This document shows, one piece after another, positions 7,751 through 15,590 of a stretch of 24,465 bases of DNA. The DNA is from JBNKEI01 sp050288705 (lineage in GTDB: Bacteria; Myxococcota; Myxococcia; Myxococcales; UBA5297). A program made the translations under genes and the position numbers. The notes below the pieces were generated by a model. That model did no database searches. It was not told where the DNA came from and was given only the letters and a program-made list of their open reading frames with translations. The DNA lies in the NCBI GenBank assembly GCA_050288705.1, contig JBNKEI010000082.1:1-24465 (forward strand), given 5' to 3'. The stretch's first letter is position 1. The number at the start of each line of letters is the position of its first letter.

Positions 7751-8936
7751 ATCGGACCCTTCAAGCGAGCAGGCCAATGAATCTTCTTCGGATATTGTCG
7801 ACTGCGCTACAGAAAAAGCCGTGACGACAGGTTCAGCATCAGGCATTGAATCTCCTTCACATGCTGGAAAAAAAAACTCAGTGAGAAAGGGTTGTACAAA
7901 AGATCTGGATTATCCACTAAAATTGCTAGCTGCATCTACATTGGGCGCATGCGGTTATTATTGTCGTCTAAACGTTATTGTATCTGCAACAAACGAAAAG
8001 GGACTTTCAAATATTACAGATATTGATACTCTTGCGATTCGTTATGACCTGACTTTTAAGCCTCATTTAATTGCGATTAGCTGCAAATCAGGTACCAACT
8101 TTAATGTTGCGCATGAAATTTTTTATCTTCGTGGCGTCCTTGATTATATCGGCAACGGCGAGGGTCTCATTCTTTCCCAACATAAAACGATTCCTTTACA
8201 TTTGCGCAACCATGCGAGCAAACTTGGTATTTCTGGGCTCAATGGTCCTCAAATTGAGGAATGGAAAAAGAGTCTATCTAAAGACTATAGCGATCCAGGC
8301 TACTTTGACAGTGCTCGACATTCAGAATATTTAAAAGACATGAAAAATGTGTTGCCCGGCAACAGCTTGTTACCATTTCTTAATGCTGATTTTTGGTATT
8401 TTAACGACTACAGGAATATTCAAAACCTTATTGCCCATTTTCGTCGTATTGAAAATCAATTAGATGGAAGAAATCGAGCGCACACAATTCTTTTTATTGA
8501 AGCTGCTGCGCATTTTTGTCTAGCAATGTTCGATTTGTGTCGCCACATTAATCAAATGGGCACAGAGCGAATTCGCGATGTTCTCTCCCCATACCTATTT
8601 GGTGGAAGTATGCCCTATAAATGGCGTCATGATTTATACCAAAAGATCGACAAGATATTCGCATCAACTGGAATACTACCCCAAGGAGGTCTTCCTACTA
8701 TGGAGCCGCCATATACCAAAAATCTTGCGGAACTAGTCTTGACCTTTACGCAACGGCCACAAGCCGCAATTCTAGTTCCCCTTTTACTACAGGACAAGCT
8801 ATGGCAAACACTCGGTGCTTCAGGTTCGGAAAATCTCCAAAATAATCCCACTTACATTGCTGCCCACAAACTTATGACTGATCTTATTGCGTTCATGAAA
8901 CTATGTGGCGGTCATTCCTGGGCACCAGATCTGTAA
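7680..8936 (+). CDS. PD-(D/E)XK-type nuclease-like protein, second gene of the pair
   Basis: The protein is 418 residues from a TTG start. GGAG lies 7 bases upstream, and no in-frame ATG occurs before residue about 222, so TTG 7680 is the best start. Residues 1-75 are Ser/Glu/Lys-rich and probably disordered. From about 78 a restriction-endonuclease-like core is visible: a helix (LKLLAASTLGACGYYC), strand RLNVIVSA, then D114-x-D116-TLAI, a strand and ISCKSG (C135, K136). This is the 'D...(x)CK' signature seen in Mrr-like and Card1/Can2-like nucleases, although the usual acidic residue two before the lysine is Ser134. A predicted helix and a strand-turn (GEGLILSQ) follow, as in that fold. The C-terminal two thirds are helical and unrecognised. 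Presumed role: nucleic-acid cleavage with the upstream partner, as defence or interference. Confidence 0.75.
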   Translation: MQSKNDQPEQNKLAISSSTCECHESDPSSEQANESSSDIVDCATEKAVTTGSASGIESPSHAGKKNSVRKGCTKDLDYPLKLLAASTLGACGYYCRLNVIVSATNEKGLSNITDIDTLAIRYDLTFKPHLIAISCKSGTNFNVAHEIFYLRGVLDYIGNGEGLILSQHKTIPLHLRNHASKLGISGLNGPQIEEWKKSLSKDYSDPGYFDSARHSEYLKDMKNVLPGNSLLPFLNADFWYFNDYRNIQNLIAHFRRIENQLDGRNRAHTILFIEAAAHFCLAMFDLCRHINQMGTERIRDVLSPYLFGGSMPYKWRHDLYQKIDKIFASTGILPQGGLPTMEPPYTKNLAELVLTFTQRPQAAILVPLLLQDKLWQTLGASGSENLQNNPTYIAAHKLMTDLIAFMKLCGGHSWAPDL

Positions 8937-9310
8937 ACATAGGTAGCACTGGGTGCGTTCAATTAGTTTCATCCCAGAAGGACCAGGATAATCTGGCCTA
9001 CTACTTAAGTAAGTTAAACATCTATAAACGAATTTACAATTCGTCCTTAATATTGGGCACAGTTGGCTATGTTCTGGCAAGCTTTGTGATTGCAGGCTTA
9101 GCTGGCATTACGAAAAGATAGTTCTAGCCTGGGATATTTCCCTTGGTGCAGTCTCCTACAAACATTTAGGCATGCCCGGTACTGTGATGACTGATCCTTG
9201 GCATGGATAGGTTTATTCGGCGCTGCGAATTCTGGATCGTACAGCGCCGGTCATGAATCTATCGAAATCGCGTCAGGAACATTTGTTCCGGTACCGTAAA
9301 GTAGCTTGAG
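8937..9310. other. Intergenic spacer with repeats, no clear gene
   Basis: Between the nuclease gene and the convergent phospholipase D-like gene I see no supported gene. A 72-residue ORF (8903-9121) contains one hydrophobic stretch, but part of it is the 50-bp repeat described at 9021-9070 and it has no ribosome binding site. An imperfect inverted repeat lies at 9171-9197 and 9234-9255 (CATG...CCGG...GATCC arms). TTGTTCCGGTACCGTA at 9283-9298 is a 15-of-16 match to 5892-5907. Confidence 0.5.
9021..9070 (+). repeat. 50-bp direct repeat, copy 1 (left of the PLD gene)
   Basis: This copy shares a near-identical left half with 10621-10670 on the same strand: TAAACGAATTT, one variable base, then CAATTCGTCC. 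The right half also matches with small offsets (TATTGGGC ... TTGGCTAT). Its core is a palindrome, CGAATT-TAC-AATTCG. The two copies are exactly 1600 bp apart and bracket the phospholipase D-like gene. Confidence 0.7.
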
Positions 9311-10498
9311 CTAATTTCCAGCTCCGGAGTAGGCATGACCAAAATGGCCAATGAACTCGGCAGCCGTCTCAGGATCGTGAATCACCACGATGTTTTCGTC
9401 ATTACCAAACGCTGCCACTCCACTAGCATTGTGGGAACCAGTAATAACCAGGTCATCAATAACGAAATATTTATGATGCCATTTATCGCCCTCTTGCAAA
9501 GAAGCTACCCGAACATCAGCGGGATTTTCCCAAACGTTATTTGGCGCACCAGTGAATGAATCAATTTCGTATGCGCCATTATTTAGTTTTGCCTTGCCCA
9601 GCATATCCAGGAACTCACTGTAATAGCGATTGAAGAAGCTCGGATCACCAATTCCTTTAACCTCTACTCCGGCGTCATGGCGGATTTCCATTGCATCGGC
9701 GATATCCTGCGCGCTGAAAGCGAACTGGGCGATACAAATTCGTGCATTCGCTGCCTTGATGTAATTGATTATGGTTTCCAGCGTAGAGCCAGCGAACTTT
9801 GTAGAGGATTGCGGGGTGAACTGCACGTCTATACGGATATTGTTGTTATCGGTATAAACAGTCTCGACAGAATGGTCTGGCTTGCCCAGTCCAAACTTGG
9901 AATCCAAGGCCCCTCCCGGTCCGTCTCCCCACATTATTAAAAACTGGGTGGTGAATACCTTAGCAAGTTGGGTCGAATCGATGATTACTATGTGATTGTC
10001 ATTGCCTTCATTTGTCACGGTGCCGTTACTGTCTAGATCGCCATGGATACCGGACTGAGTGAAATTCGTTGATCCTGTTAGAACCGTGCGGCCATCGGCA
10101 ATAATGAATTTGTTGTGTTGGATCTTGCTTCCCGAGGTGCCGTTTGCGGTGTCGTCAATCCAAGGGATTCCAGCTTTATCTAGAATTGTCAGGGCTTCAC
10201 GGTTTTCGTCGCCCACGTTGTCTTCGTCAGTTATAAACCGAACATCAACCCCACGCGCTTTTGCTCTAGCCATGGCGTTTGCAATACCGGGCAAATCGAG
10301 GTCGTACACTGCCATGAATAACGTGTCGTTAGCTGAATCAATCACGTCAATGATTCGGGCCTCTAAATCTGATTTAATGGCAGGTGGATTGACAGAATGA
10401 TTGAAGTAGACGCGAACATCGTCTACCACTGGTACCGTTGCCGCACAAGCCGAACAGGCCAGGAGAAGTACTATGGCTTTTATCGATAATCGGACCAT
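9311..10498 (-). CDS. Secreted phospholipase D-like (HKD) lipoprotein
   Basis: The chosen start at 10498 gives 395 residues, has CCGAGG 6 bases upstream and is followed at once by a signal peptide; a longer frame to 10660 would run through the 10621 repeat. The signal peptide is basic then hydrophobic (VRLSIKAIVLLLAC) and ends in an L-L-A-C lipobox, so Cys15 is probably lipidated. Two PLD half-domains follow, each with an HxKx4D motif: H128-K130-D135, followed by TGSTNF, and H341-K343-D348, followed by TGSHNAS. PLD-superfamily enzymes of this type cleave phosphodiester bonds in phospholipids or nucleic acids; the export signal points to the periplasm or outer surface, and the substrate cannot be told from sequence. 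The gene runs against its neighbours and lies between two 50-bp direct repeats, so it may have arrived or move as a cassette. Confidence 0.9.
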   Translation of the reverse strand: MVRLSIKAIVLLLACSACAATVPVVDDVRVYFNHSVNPPAIKSDLEARIIDVIDSANDTLFMAVYDLDLPGIANAMARAKARGVDVRFITDEDNVGDENREALTILDKAGIPWIDDTANGTSGSKIQHNKFIIADGRTVLTGSTNFTQSGIHGDLDSNGTVTNEGNDNHIVIIDSTQLAKVFTTQFLIMWGDGPGGALDSKFGLGKPDHSVETVYTDNNNIRIDVQFTPQSSTKFAGSTLETIINYIKAANARICIAQFAFSAQDIADAMEIRHDAGVEVKGIGDPSFFNRYYSEFLDMLGKAKLNNGAYEIDSFTGAPNNVWENPADVRVASLQEGDKWHHKYFVIDDLVITGSHNASGVAAFGNDENIVVIHDPETAAEFIGHFGHAYSGAGN

Positions 10499-10620
10499 TG
10501 TGTGCCTCGGTGAATTTTTCCGCCCTAGTATCAATCTGCTACTATGCGTTTGACGACAGTTTGTCACGAATAATAAGTCATAGCTCGAATGTAATGGCAT
10601 ACATTTCCATGAGGGTATTT

Positions 10621-10670
10621 TCTGTAAACGAATTTCCAATTCGTCCAGTATTGGGCGCACAATTGGCTAT
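10621..10670 (+). repeat. 50-bp direct repeat, copy 2 (right of the PLD gene)
   Basis: Partner of 9021-9070, exactly 1600 bp further right and in the same orientation. The palindromic core here reads CGAATT-TCC-AATTCG. It lies upstream of the signal-peptide start of the phospholipase D-like gene, so the two copies enclose that gene together with its promoter-proximal sequence. Confidence 0.7.
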
Positions 10671-11155
10671 TCTCTATCTGGTATTTATCATAAGGTGAAG
10701 TCGGCCATACAGTGCCACCCTGGAAACTCCTGCGAGGTCGTGCTCAGTCCTGGCTCGGAATGAATCCCCAATCGGTACCGCTTTGTTAGTTCAGGGTGTC
10801 ATCCCACAAACCAACCAATCGTGGACTATCTTTTCGTAATGCTCGCTAAACCCGCAATCACAAAGCTGGCCAGAACGTAGCCAACTATTGTTTGGTGAAT
10901 CGATAAGATAAGAACCAATTTCGCTACTCTTCAAAAGTTTGGGTGTGATTTGAGATTTACCTCCTACGAGAATGCGTTTTCTCACCTTGATGTCACGCGT
11001 GACCCATCTATGGTAGGTTTGACTTCACAACGGTACTGCTTTTTTCAACCATATTGAAATTTTATACTCGAAACTAGTGATAGTTTATGTGGACCAATTT
11101 TTGCTTTGAGTATTTTTAAACAGAATAGAGTTAACACTCAAGAAAGAAGGCGAGA

Positions 11156-11278
11156 ATGAAGGATGCAATCTGTTCAAACATAAACCAATATGCCGCAAAT
11201 TATTATTGGAATACTCATCAGAAAAAATCTAACGATGCTAGCGCGCTATACACTGGCGCCTCTACTCATATTAGATAA
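11156..11278 (+). CDS. Possible 40-residue small ORF
   Basis: The ATG at 11156 is preceded by AAGAAGGCGAGA, a plausible purine-rich ribosome binding site, and the frame closes at TAA 11276-11278. The peptide is polar, rich in Asn, Tyr, Ser and Ala, with no membrane segment or motif I recognise. It lies upstream of and parallel to the PRTase gene. It could be a leader peptide, a small partner protein or chance. Confidence 0.25.
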   Translation: MKDAICSNINQYAANYYWNTHQKKSNDASALYTGASTHIR

Positions 11279-11369
11279 TACAATTCTGAAAATACGTTAA
11301 CATTTCTTATTGGCGATTTTATCACGCGTTGATTGTATGCGAAATGAATTTGAATTCTTATTTTCGGCT

Positions 11370-11395
11370 TATAGATCAAGGATACTCGATCTATA
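11370..11395 (+). promoter_or_regulatory. 8-bp inverted repeat upstream of the PRTase gene, possible operator
   Basis: TATAGATC (11370-11377) and GATCTATA (11388-11395) are perfect inverted copies separated by 10 bases, about 100 bases before the start of the large gene. Size and spacing fit a dimeric regulator site, but no regulator gene adjoins it. Confidence 0.3.
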
Positions 11396-11493
11396 CAAGA
11401 TAAAAATGCTAAAGATGTATAGATTAACAAGACTGCCATAAGCATGAATGCTCTATGCATGATAAAACACACTACCTTGATAAAGTCTAAGTT

Positions 11494-14400
11494 ATGGGGA
11501 CCTGCATGATTACTAAGGCTGATATGTTCTTAAGGTATTTTTCCCAGAAAGAAAAAGACAACGTCGTCGAATTGTGCAAACGAGTATCGCGTAGCAATGC
11601 TAAGGTTTACATGGTAATGGCAAGGAAAGCTGCTTGTTTTTTTGACTGTTTGCGGTCGCTCGAAATATTCGATCCAAGTGGGTATGTGACAACAGAACGT
11701 GTTATGGATATGAATGTTGACTGGTTAATCAGAATGGGGAGCGTATGCATCATTGACGATACAATAATATCTGGAACAACAATTTATCGTACACTCGAAA
11801 GACTTAGAGAAATCGGAGTCAAAGATATTTCGGTCCATGCTTTGTCGATTAACAGCAAGTGGTTCGATTCTTCACTTATTGGAGATCTCGAATTTCCACT
11901 CAAACGGCCTTATGCGATACAAGAAGATGGAGAATGCGCAAAGCAATGCAAAAATATTATATCTGCGATTTCAATATTCCCAAGGCCATACGATATCGAT
12001 TTTCCGTACTCAACGAACCTTAAAATCACGCAAGGTAAAGGAAACAAACTTTTAGCTAATCCTTATTGGGAGACACATGAAGTAAGCTCACCCATACAGC
12101 GCAGCCAATCTATTAGGAGTCTTGTTCTCTTACCAAAGCAAGCAATGCATGCCAAATTTGGAGACTTTTTTCATGGTTCATCTTGGATGAGTCACTTCAA
12201 GATCAGATTATATTGTACCATGTCAGAAGATGGCAAACACTTCAAGGCAATTAGAATCGTACCTATCACAATATTGCGCGATCTTTCCGCGCTAGACTGT
12301 AATTCGCTCTTTGAAAGCACCTTAAAATCACTTGGATGTGATAATGCACAAAAAGATGCGTTGAATAATGAGTTTATTACACCATCGTCTCGCTACCGTT
12401 TCCTACAGTTTATTATATCAAAACACATAGGCGAATTATGGGCAGAACAGTGTTCAGAAATCTTAGGCCATCGATTTTACTATGAAATAAACCAACAGTC
12501 GCTAGAACTAATTTTTTCGCCAACAGTATGTCCGCTTTTAAGCAAGCTTATGCTTTCTAAACAATGTTATCCAATTATGATACAGAGTGACGTGAAACCA
12601 AAAGTTAAACCGAACAACTTTAAACCACCCGCAGAAAAGGTAAATGACGCTGCAACCATAGTAAATAATCTAATCTATCCTTTTTTATGGCTCTATCATA
12701 AAAGAGAAATTCCAACTAGAACGCTGGTAAAAGAGAAAGGCATTCGCATCATTAAGGCTTTACCCCATCCTTTAAAGGAGAGACTTTTTCTTGGTTTTAC
12801 ATTCGATGAACTCACTGAAAAATGCATACCAAAGCAAGACGATATTTGTAGGGAATCCATCGTTAGTCTTTTCCTTGATGTAGCTATCGACGAAGGAATG
12901 GTTGTTCCCGTGTGCGGGGTCACTGAGGATAATGTTTACTTTAGGGGCTTTCGACACGGTGAGGATGTTATTTTTGGCGATGAGGAATTTAAGATGCTCT
13001 TCTTAGTATATGAGTCATTCTTAAAAGAAACTGAACAGAATTACTTGTCAAGTTTTCTCGTCCATAAATTAGCCGTCATACTTTTTCAAACAGGAACAAT
13101 CTTCACGCGTCCAGCCTTACTTCGTAGCCTCAGAACTCATCGTGAATGGACTGAGGCAAGACGTACCATACCAGACTTTAGCGCTGCCCGTGTCAAGTGT
13201 TATTTGCAGGGACCGGTAGTAATTTTAGAGCGGAACATTCCGAGTCCAGATTATGACAGATGTTATTTATCAACAAATTCCTGCACTTCGTGGCTCAATA
13301 AGGAATCAACACGATCAAAAATTGGCATCCTGAAAGAAATGCGTAAGACTACTAAGACTACATATTCATTAGGTGAATGCCCCAAAATTACGCTTCCGCG
13401 AGAAAAAGAGCGATATGCTTCGAGCCTTGGAAGTCTTATCGGACATTTAGCTAAAACAAAATCACCAAAAGATGGTAAATCTATCCTTAATCTAGATAAA
13501 GACCTCGTAACACTTACAACTTGTTTAGATGTTAGATGCGCTTTGGCTGCACTAGGAGCTGATGCTGCTATCGTTTGTGAGTGCTGGGAAAAAGACATGA
13601 ATTTAATAATGCAAGCACTCAAGCAATTATCACCTATAGATCTAAAAGCACTCATGAACTTTCGAAAAACGTATACTTGGAATGCAATTAATGCAGCAAG
13701 AACGAAGTTTTACATTGTTCTTTCCGGACAAGCATTGTATCTTTTTGATCGTATTCGAAACCATCTCACAACTCGAGACCTTGCTCTTTGGGATACTTAT
13801 TGGCAAGTAGATGAAATTGTCAAGCCATCAAATTGTGATAAGCACTACTGGAATGCATATGAAAGCATAGGATTTTGGGCAGTGTCTCTAAAAGCGTATC
13901 TTTCGGCATTATTCCTCTGCAGTGCAATGATGTCTAAAGAGCCCAAGGAAAGCTATGTGGCAAAATATTCGGAAGAAATATTGGATTGCGAAAAAATTCT
14001 TCAACTCCGTCGAGATCGAGGTAAAATTCTACCCATTATTCAGCTGTCAAAGCAACTCATATCTGACAGGAATGCTTCAAAGGCCAATGAGATATTCAAG
14101 AGGATTGCAGAAAATTTGCCATCTATGAAAAGGTGGGTGCAGCCTAAGATTGAGTACGCTGACTACTTGGTCCAAGATTTTGGGCGTACTCCTGAATCAG
14201 CCGAACATTTCAGCTACGCACTGTTTATAACTATTGAGGTTCCAAGTGAGGCCGTTGACGTTACAAGCTATAGGACGAAACTTTCGCGAATGCTTACAGA
14301 TTACATTATTAACAGTCGGCCACAATGTATCGCGAGACTTCTTCCTGATAGACTCGTGCCTTCACCATTTGATATTGCAGTTATTTGCACTGGCAATCGT

Positions 14401-15108
14401 ATTAATGACTTTATTTGTTCAGTTATAAATCATATTTACGAAAAGTGCCTCTCAGGTTTTGTGGTTCGATGTTTAGAATTAGCACAATTGGCAAAGGAGG
14501 ACAGAATTCATTCACGTCCAGATGGTACTGATAGCTATTGGATGGATGGATTTATCGAAAATTTGAATGATTGTTTGTCAGTCGCGGAGTATAAATCATC
14601 AGGTTGCTTGGTCACCATGTGCTATCCTAAATACGAAAAAAGCAGATCAGAATTTGGGAAGCTGTTAGCATTAAGTAGTTCTTTTAGTCTTAAGCAAAGA
14701 TACGAGGTTAGACTTTCTCCACTTCATGCCGCCCCATACGTAGTAGAATCAGTAACATTTAATAGAAAGGAAATCCATCCTATGGTTACCAAAAATACTA
14801 TTATTAGTGCCCCGGTCACTAACAGCAATATTACTAGTAATTCAACTGACGTTAGTCAGTCTATTGTCATAAATCCAGATTTAAACAATGTTCTTACTCG
14901 GATAATGGAAGCAGCTGCAGGGAACGATAACATATCAAAAAAGGAGTACGTCTCTGTCCAAGAAGACATTTCAAACCTTCGGCAGGAGCTACAGAAGACA
15001 AGACCAAGTAAGAACAATGTTGATACTATAATGGGAAGGCTGGGAAGCATTGCATCGATTGCAAGTCTCGTAAACAACATTATTCCTTTTCTTCCGGTTC
15101 TTTTTTGA
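11494..15108 (+). CDS. Large protein with N-terminal phosphoribosyltransferase-like domain
   Basis: This protein has 1204 residues from 11494; a second ATG at 11506 has GGGG about 6 bases upstream and may be the real start (1200 residues). The first ~130 residues form a PRTase-like (type I) fold: strand and turn KVYMVMARKAACFF, then IIDDTIISGTT at 86-96, the D-D-x4-(S/T)-G-(S/T)-T PRPP-binding loop, followed by a helix and VKDISVHALS. Residues about 200-1050 are unrecognised, helical and rather cysteine-rich. The C-terminus has an Asn/Ser/Thr/Val beta-rich stretch (about 1100-1130), a coiled-coil-like helix (VSVQEDISNLRQELQKT), and a hydrophobic terminal helix (IASLVNNIIPFLPVLF). Similar PRTase domains occur in predicted bacterial conflict systems and in some retrons, but no reverse transcriptase is nearby. 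The gene looks AT-rich and stands alone, so it may be a single-gene defence effector; this is inference. Confidence 0.82.
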   Translation: MGTCMITKADMFLRYFSQKEKDNVVELCKRVSRSNAKVYMVMARKAACFFDCLRSLEIFDPSGYVTTERVMDMNVDWLIRMGSVCIIDDTIISGTTIYRTLERLREIGVKDISVHALSINSKWFDSSLIGDLEFPLKRPYAIQEDGECAKQCKNIISAISIFPRPYDIDFPYSTNLKITQGKGNKLLANPYWETHEVSSPIQRSQSIRSLVLLPKQAMHAKFGDFFHGSSWMSHFKIRLYCTMSEDGKHFKAIRIVPITILRDLSALDCNSLFESTLKSLGCDNAQKDALNNEFITPSSRYRFLQFIISKHIGELWAEQCSEILGHRFYYEINQQSLELIFSPTVCPLLSKLMLSKQCYPIMIQSDVKPKVKPNNFKPPAEKVNDAATIVNNLIYPFLWLYHKREIPTRTLVKEKGIRIIKALPHPLKERLFLGFTFDELTEKCIPKQDDICRESIVSLFLDVAIDEGMVVPVCGVTEDNVYFRGFRHGEDVIFGDEEFKMLFLVYESFLKETEQNYLSSFLVHKLAVILFQTGTIFTRPALLRSLRTHREWTEARRTIPDFSAARVKCYLQGPVVILERNIPSPDYDRCYLSTNSCTSWLNKESTRSKIGILKEMRKTTKTTYSLGECPKITLPREKERYASSLGSLIGHLAKTKSPKDGKSILNLDKDLVTLTTCLDVRCALAALGADAAIVCECWEKDMNLIMQALKQLSPIDLKALMNFRKTYTWNAINAARTKFYIVLSGQALYLFDRIRNHLTTRDLALWDTYWQVDEIVKPSNCDKHYWNAYESIGFWAVSLKAYLSALFLCSAMMSKEPKESYVAKYSEEILDCEKILQLRRDRGKILPIIQLSKQLISDRNASKANEIFKRIAENLPSMKRWVQPKIEYADYLVQDFGRTPESAEHFSYALFITIEVPSEAVDVTSYRTKLSRMLTDYIINSRPQCIARLLPDRLVPSPFDIAVICTGNRINDFICSVINHIYEKCLSGFVVRCLELAQLAKEDRIHSRPDGTDSYWMDGFIENLNDCLSVAEYKSSGCLVTMCYPKYEKSRSEFGKLLALSSSFSLKQRYEVRLSPLHAAPYVVESVTFNRKEIHPMVTKNTIISAPVTNSNITSNSTDVSQSIVINPDLNNVLTRIMEAAAGNDNISKKEYVSVQEDISNLRQELQKTRPSKNNVDTIMGRLGSIASIASLVNNIIPFLPVLF

Positions 15109-15226
15109 TAAAAAAGCATCAGACATACGTCGTCTTATTTAACATTAAAAGAAAGGTAATTTTCGATTTCCAAATGATATGTGATATTCTGAGACAAACA
15201 CATACACAAGAAAGAAGCGTGTCATT

Positions 15227-15330
15227 GGCGAGAACTAAGTACGGGTCTTGGAAACCCTAGAGTATTTGGAAGGTGAGTACGCTATTCGATAAGGCGCAAA
15301 GCGTGTCACTCAAGGCTCGCCCCAAGACCC
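15227..15330 (+). ncRNA. Pseudoknot-like potential structured RNA
   Basis: Complementary blocks occur in the order A-B-A'-B': GGCGAG (15227-15232), GGGTCTTGG (15243-15251), CTCGCC (15316-15321) and CCAAGACCC (15322-15330). A' and B' abut, as expected of a coaxially stacked H-type pseudoknot. In between, ACGCT and AGCGT (around 15279-15303) could close an inner hairpin. The direct word AAGCGTGTCA occurs at both 15215 and 15298. Whether it is transcribed is unknown; chance pairing cannot be excluded. Confidence 0.25.
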
Positions 15331-15404
15331 TATGCTACATAGACATCTTCGGTCCGCTTTTGTACATGCCTGATCTAAGGTTGCGGGCCTCGCCCTCCAT
15401 AAGA

Positions 15405-15440
15405 CACAGGCGTTAGTACGCAATTGACCGACACGAAGAA
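15405..15440 (+). repeat. 36-bp direct repeat, copy 1
   Basis: Begins CACAGGCG and ends ACCGACACGAAGAA; it matches 15535-15570 at 34 of 36 positions (two transitions, in CGTTAGTACG versus CGCTAATACG). The copies are 130 bp apart and end about 20 bases before the start of the phage regulatory gene. Confidence 0.8.
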
Positions 15441-15534
15441 CCAATTAAACTTCATCGATGTCGAAACGCGACCTTTCGGAAGGTAGGCGCAGAAACACAG
15501 TCCCCCTATATCCTACCCGAGTTGACACCCACCG

Positions 15535-15570
15535 CACAGGCGCTAATACGCAATTGACCGACACGAAGAA
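15535..15570 (+). repeat. 36-bp direct repeat, copy 2
   Basis: Partner of 15405-15440. It lies immediately upstream of the ribosome binding site (15582-15586) of the 15591 gene. Two such copies at a phage/cargo boundary fit either a pair of regulator sites or a duplication left by insertion of the cargo to the left. Confidence 0.8.
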
Positions 15571-15590
15571 GCCCAGAATGTGGAGGACAC

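Larger units (their letters stand above)
10499..11493. other. Long AT-rich intergenic region before the PRTase gene
   Basis: This region carries the right copy of the 50-bp repeat, a possible 40-residue ORF (11156-11278) and an inverted repeat at 11370-11395 (all listed separately). A 64-residue minus-strand ORF from a GTG (10985-10791) and one at 11472-11266 have no convincing ribosome binding site or recognisable content. The last 400 bases are strongly AT-rich and presumably hold the promoter of the gene starting at 11494. No obvious non-coding RNA or reverse-transcriptase-related structure was recognised. Confidence 0.5.
15109..15590. other. Structured, repeat-containing spacer before the phage regulator
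   Basis: No gene is supported here; an ORF starting at 15458 is an Arg/Thr-rich shadow of the 15591 gene. The spacer contains a potential pseudoknot (15227-15330), two copies of a 36-bp direct repeat (15405 and 15535), and a small hairpin ACCTT-TCGG-AAGGT at 15471-15484. The AT-only hairpin CTTTTT-TGAT-AAAAAG straddles the stop of the PRTase gene and could aid termination. Confidence 0.5.

Noticed and set aside
8903..9121. 72-residue ORF with one hydrophobic stretch
   Set aside because: No ribosome binding site, begins inside the nuclease gene, and much of it is the 50-bp direct repeat also found at 10621.
10791..10985. 64-residue minus-strand ORF from a GTG
   Set aside because: No recognisable content and weak start signals; could be a gene remnant but cannot be supported.
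11494..15108. Retron-type system because of the PRTase domain
   Set aside because: No reverse transcriptase gene and no recognisable msr/msd RNA in the window.
15405..15570. CRISPR-like repeats
   Set aside because: Only two copies, spacing of 94 bases between them, and no cas genes.
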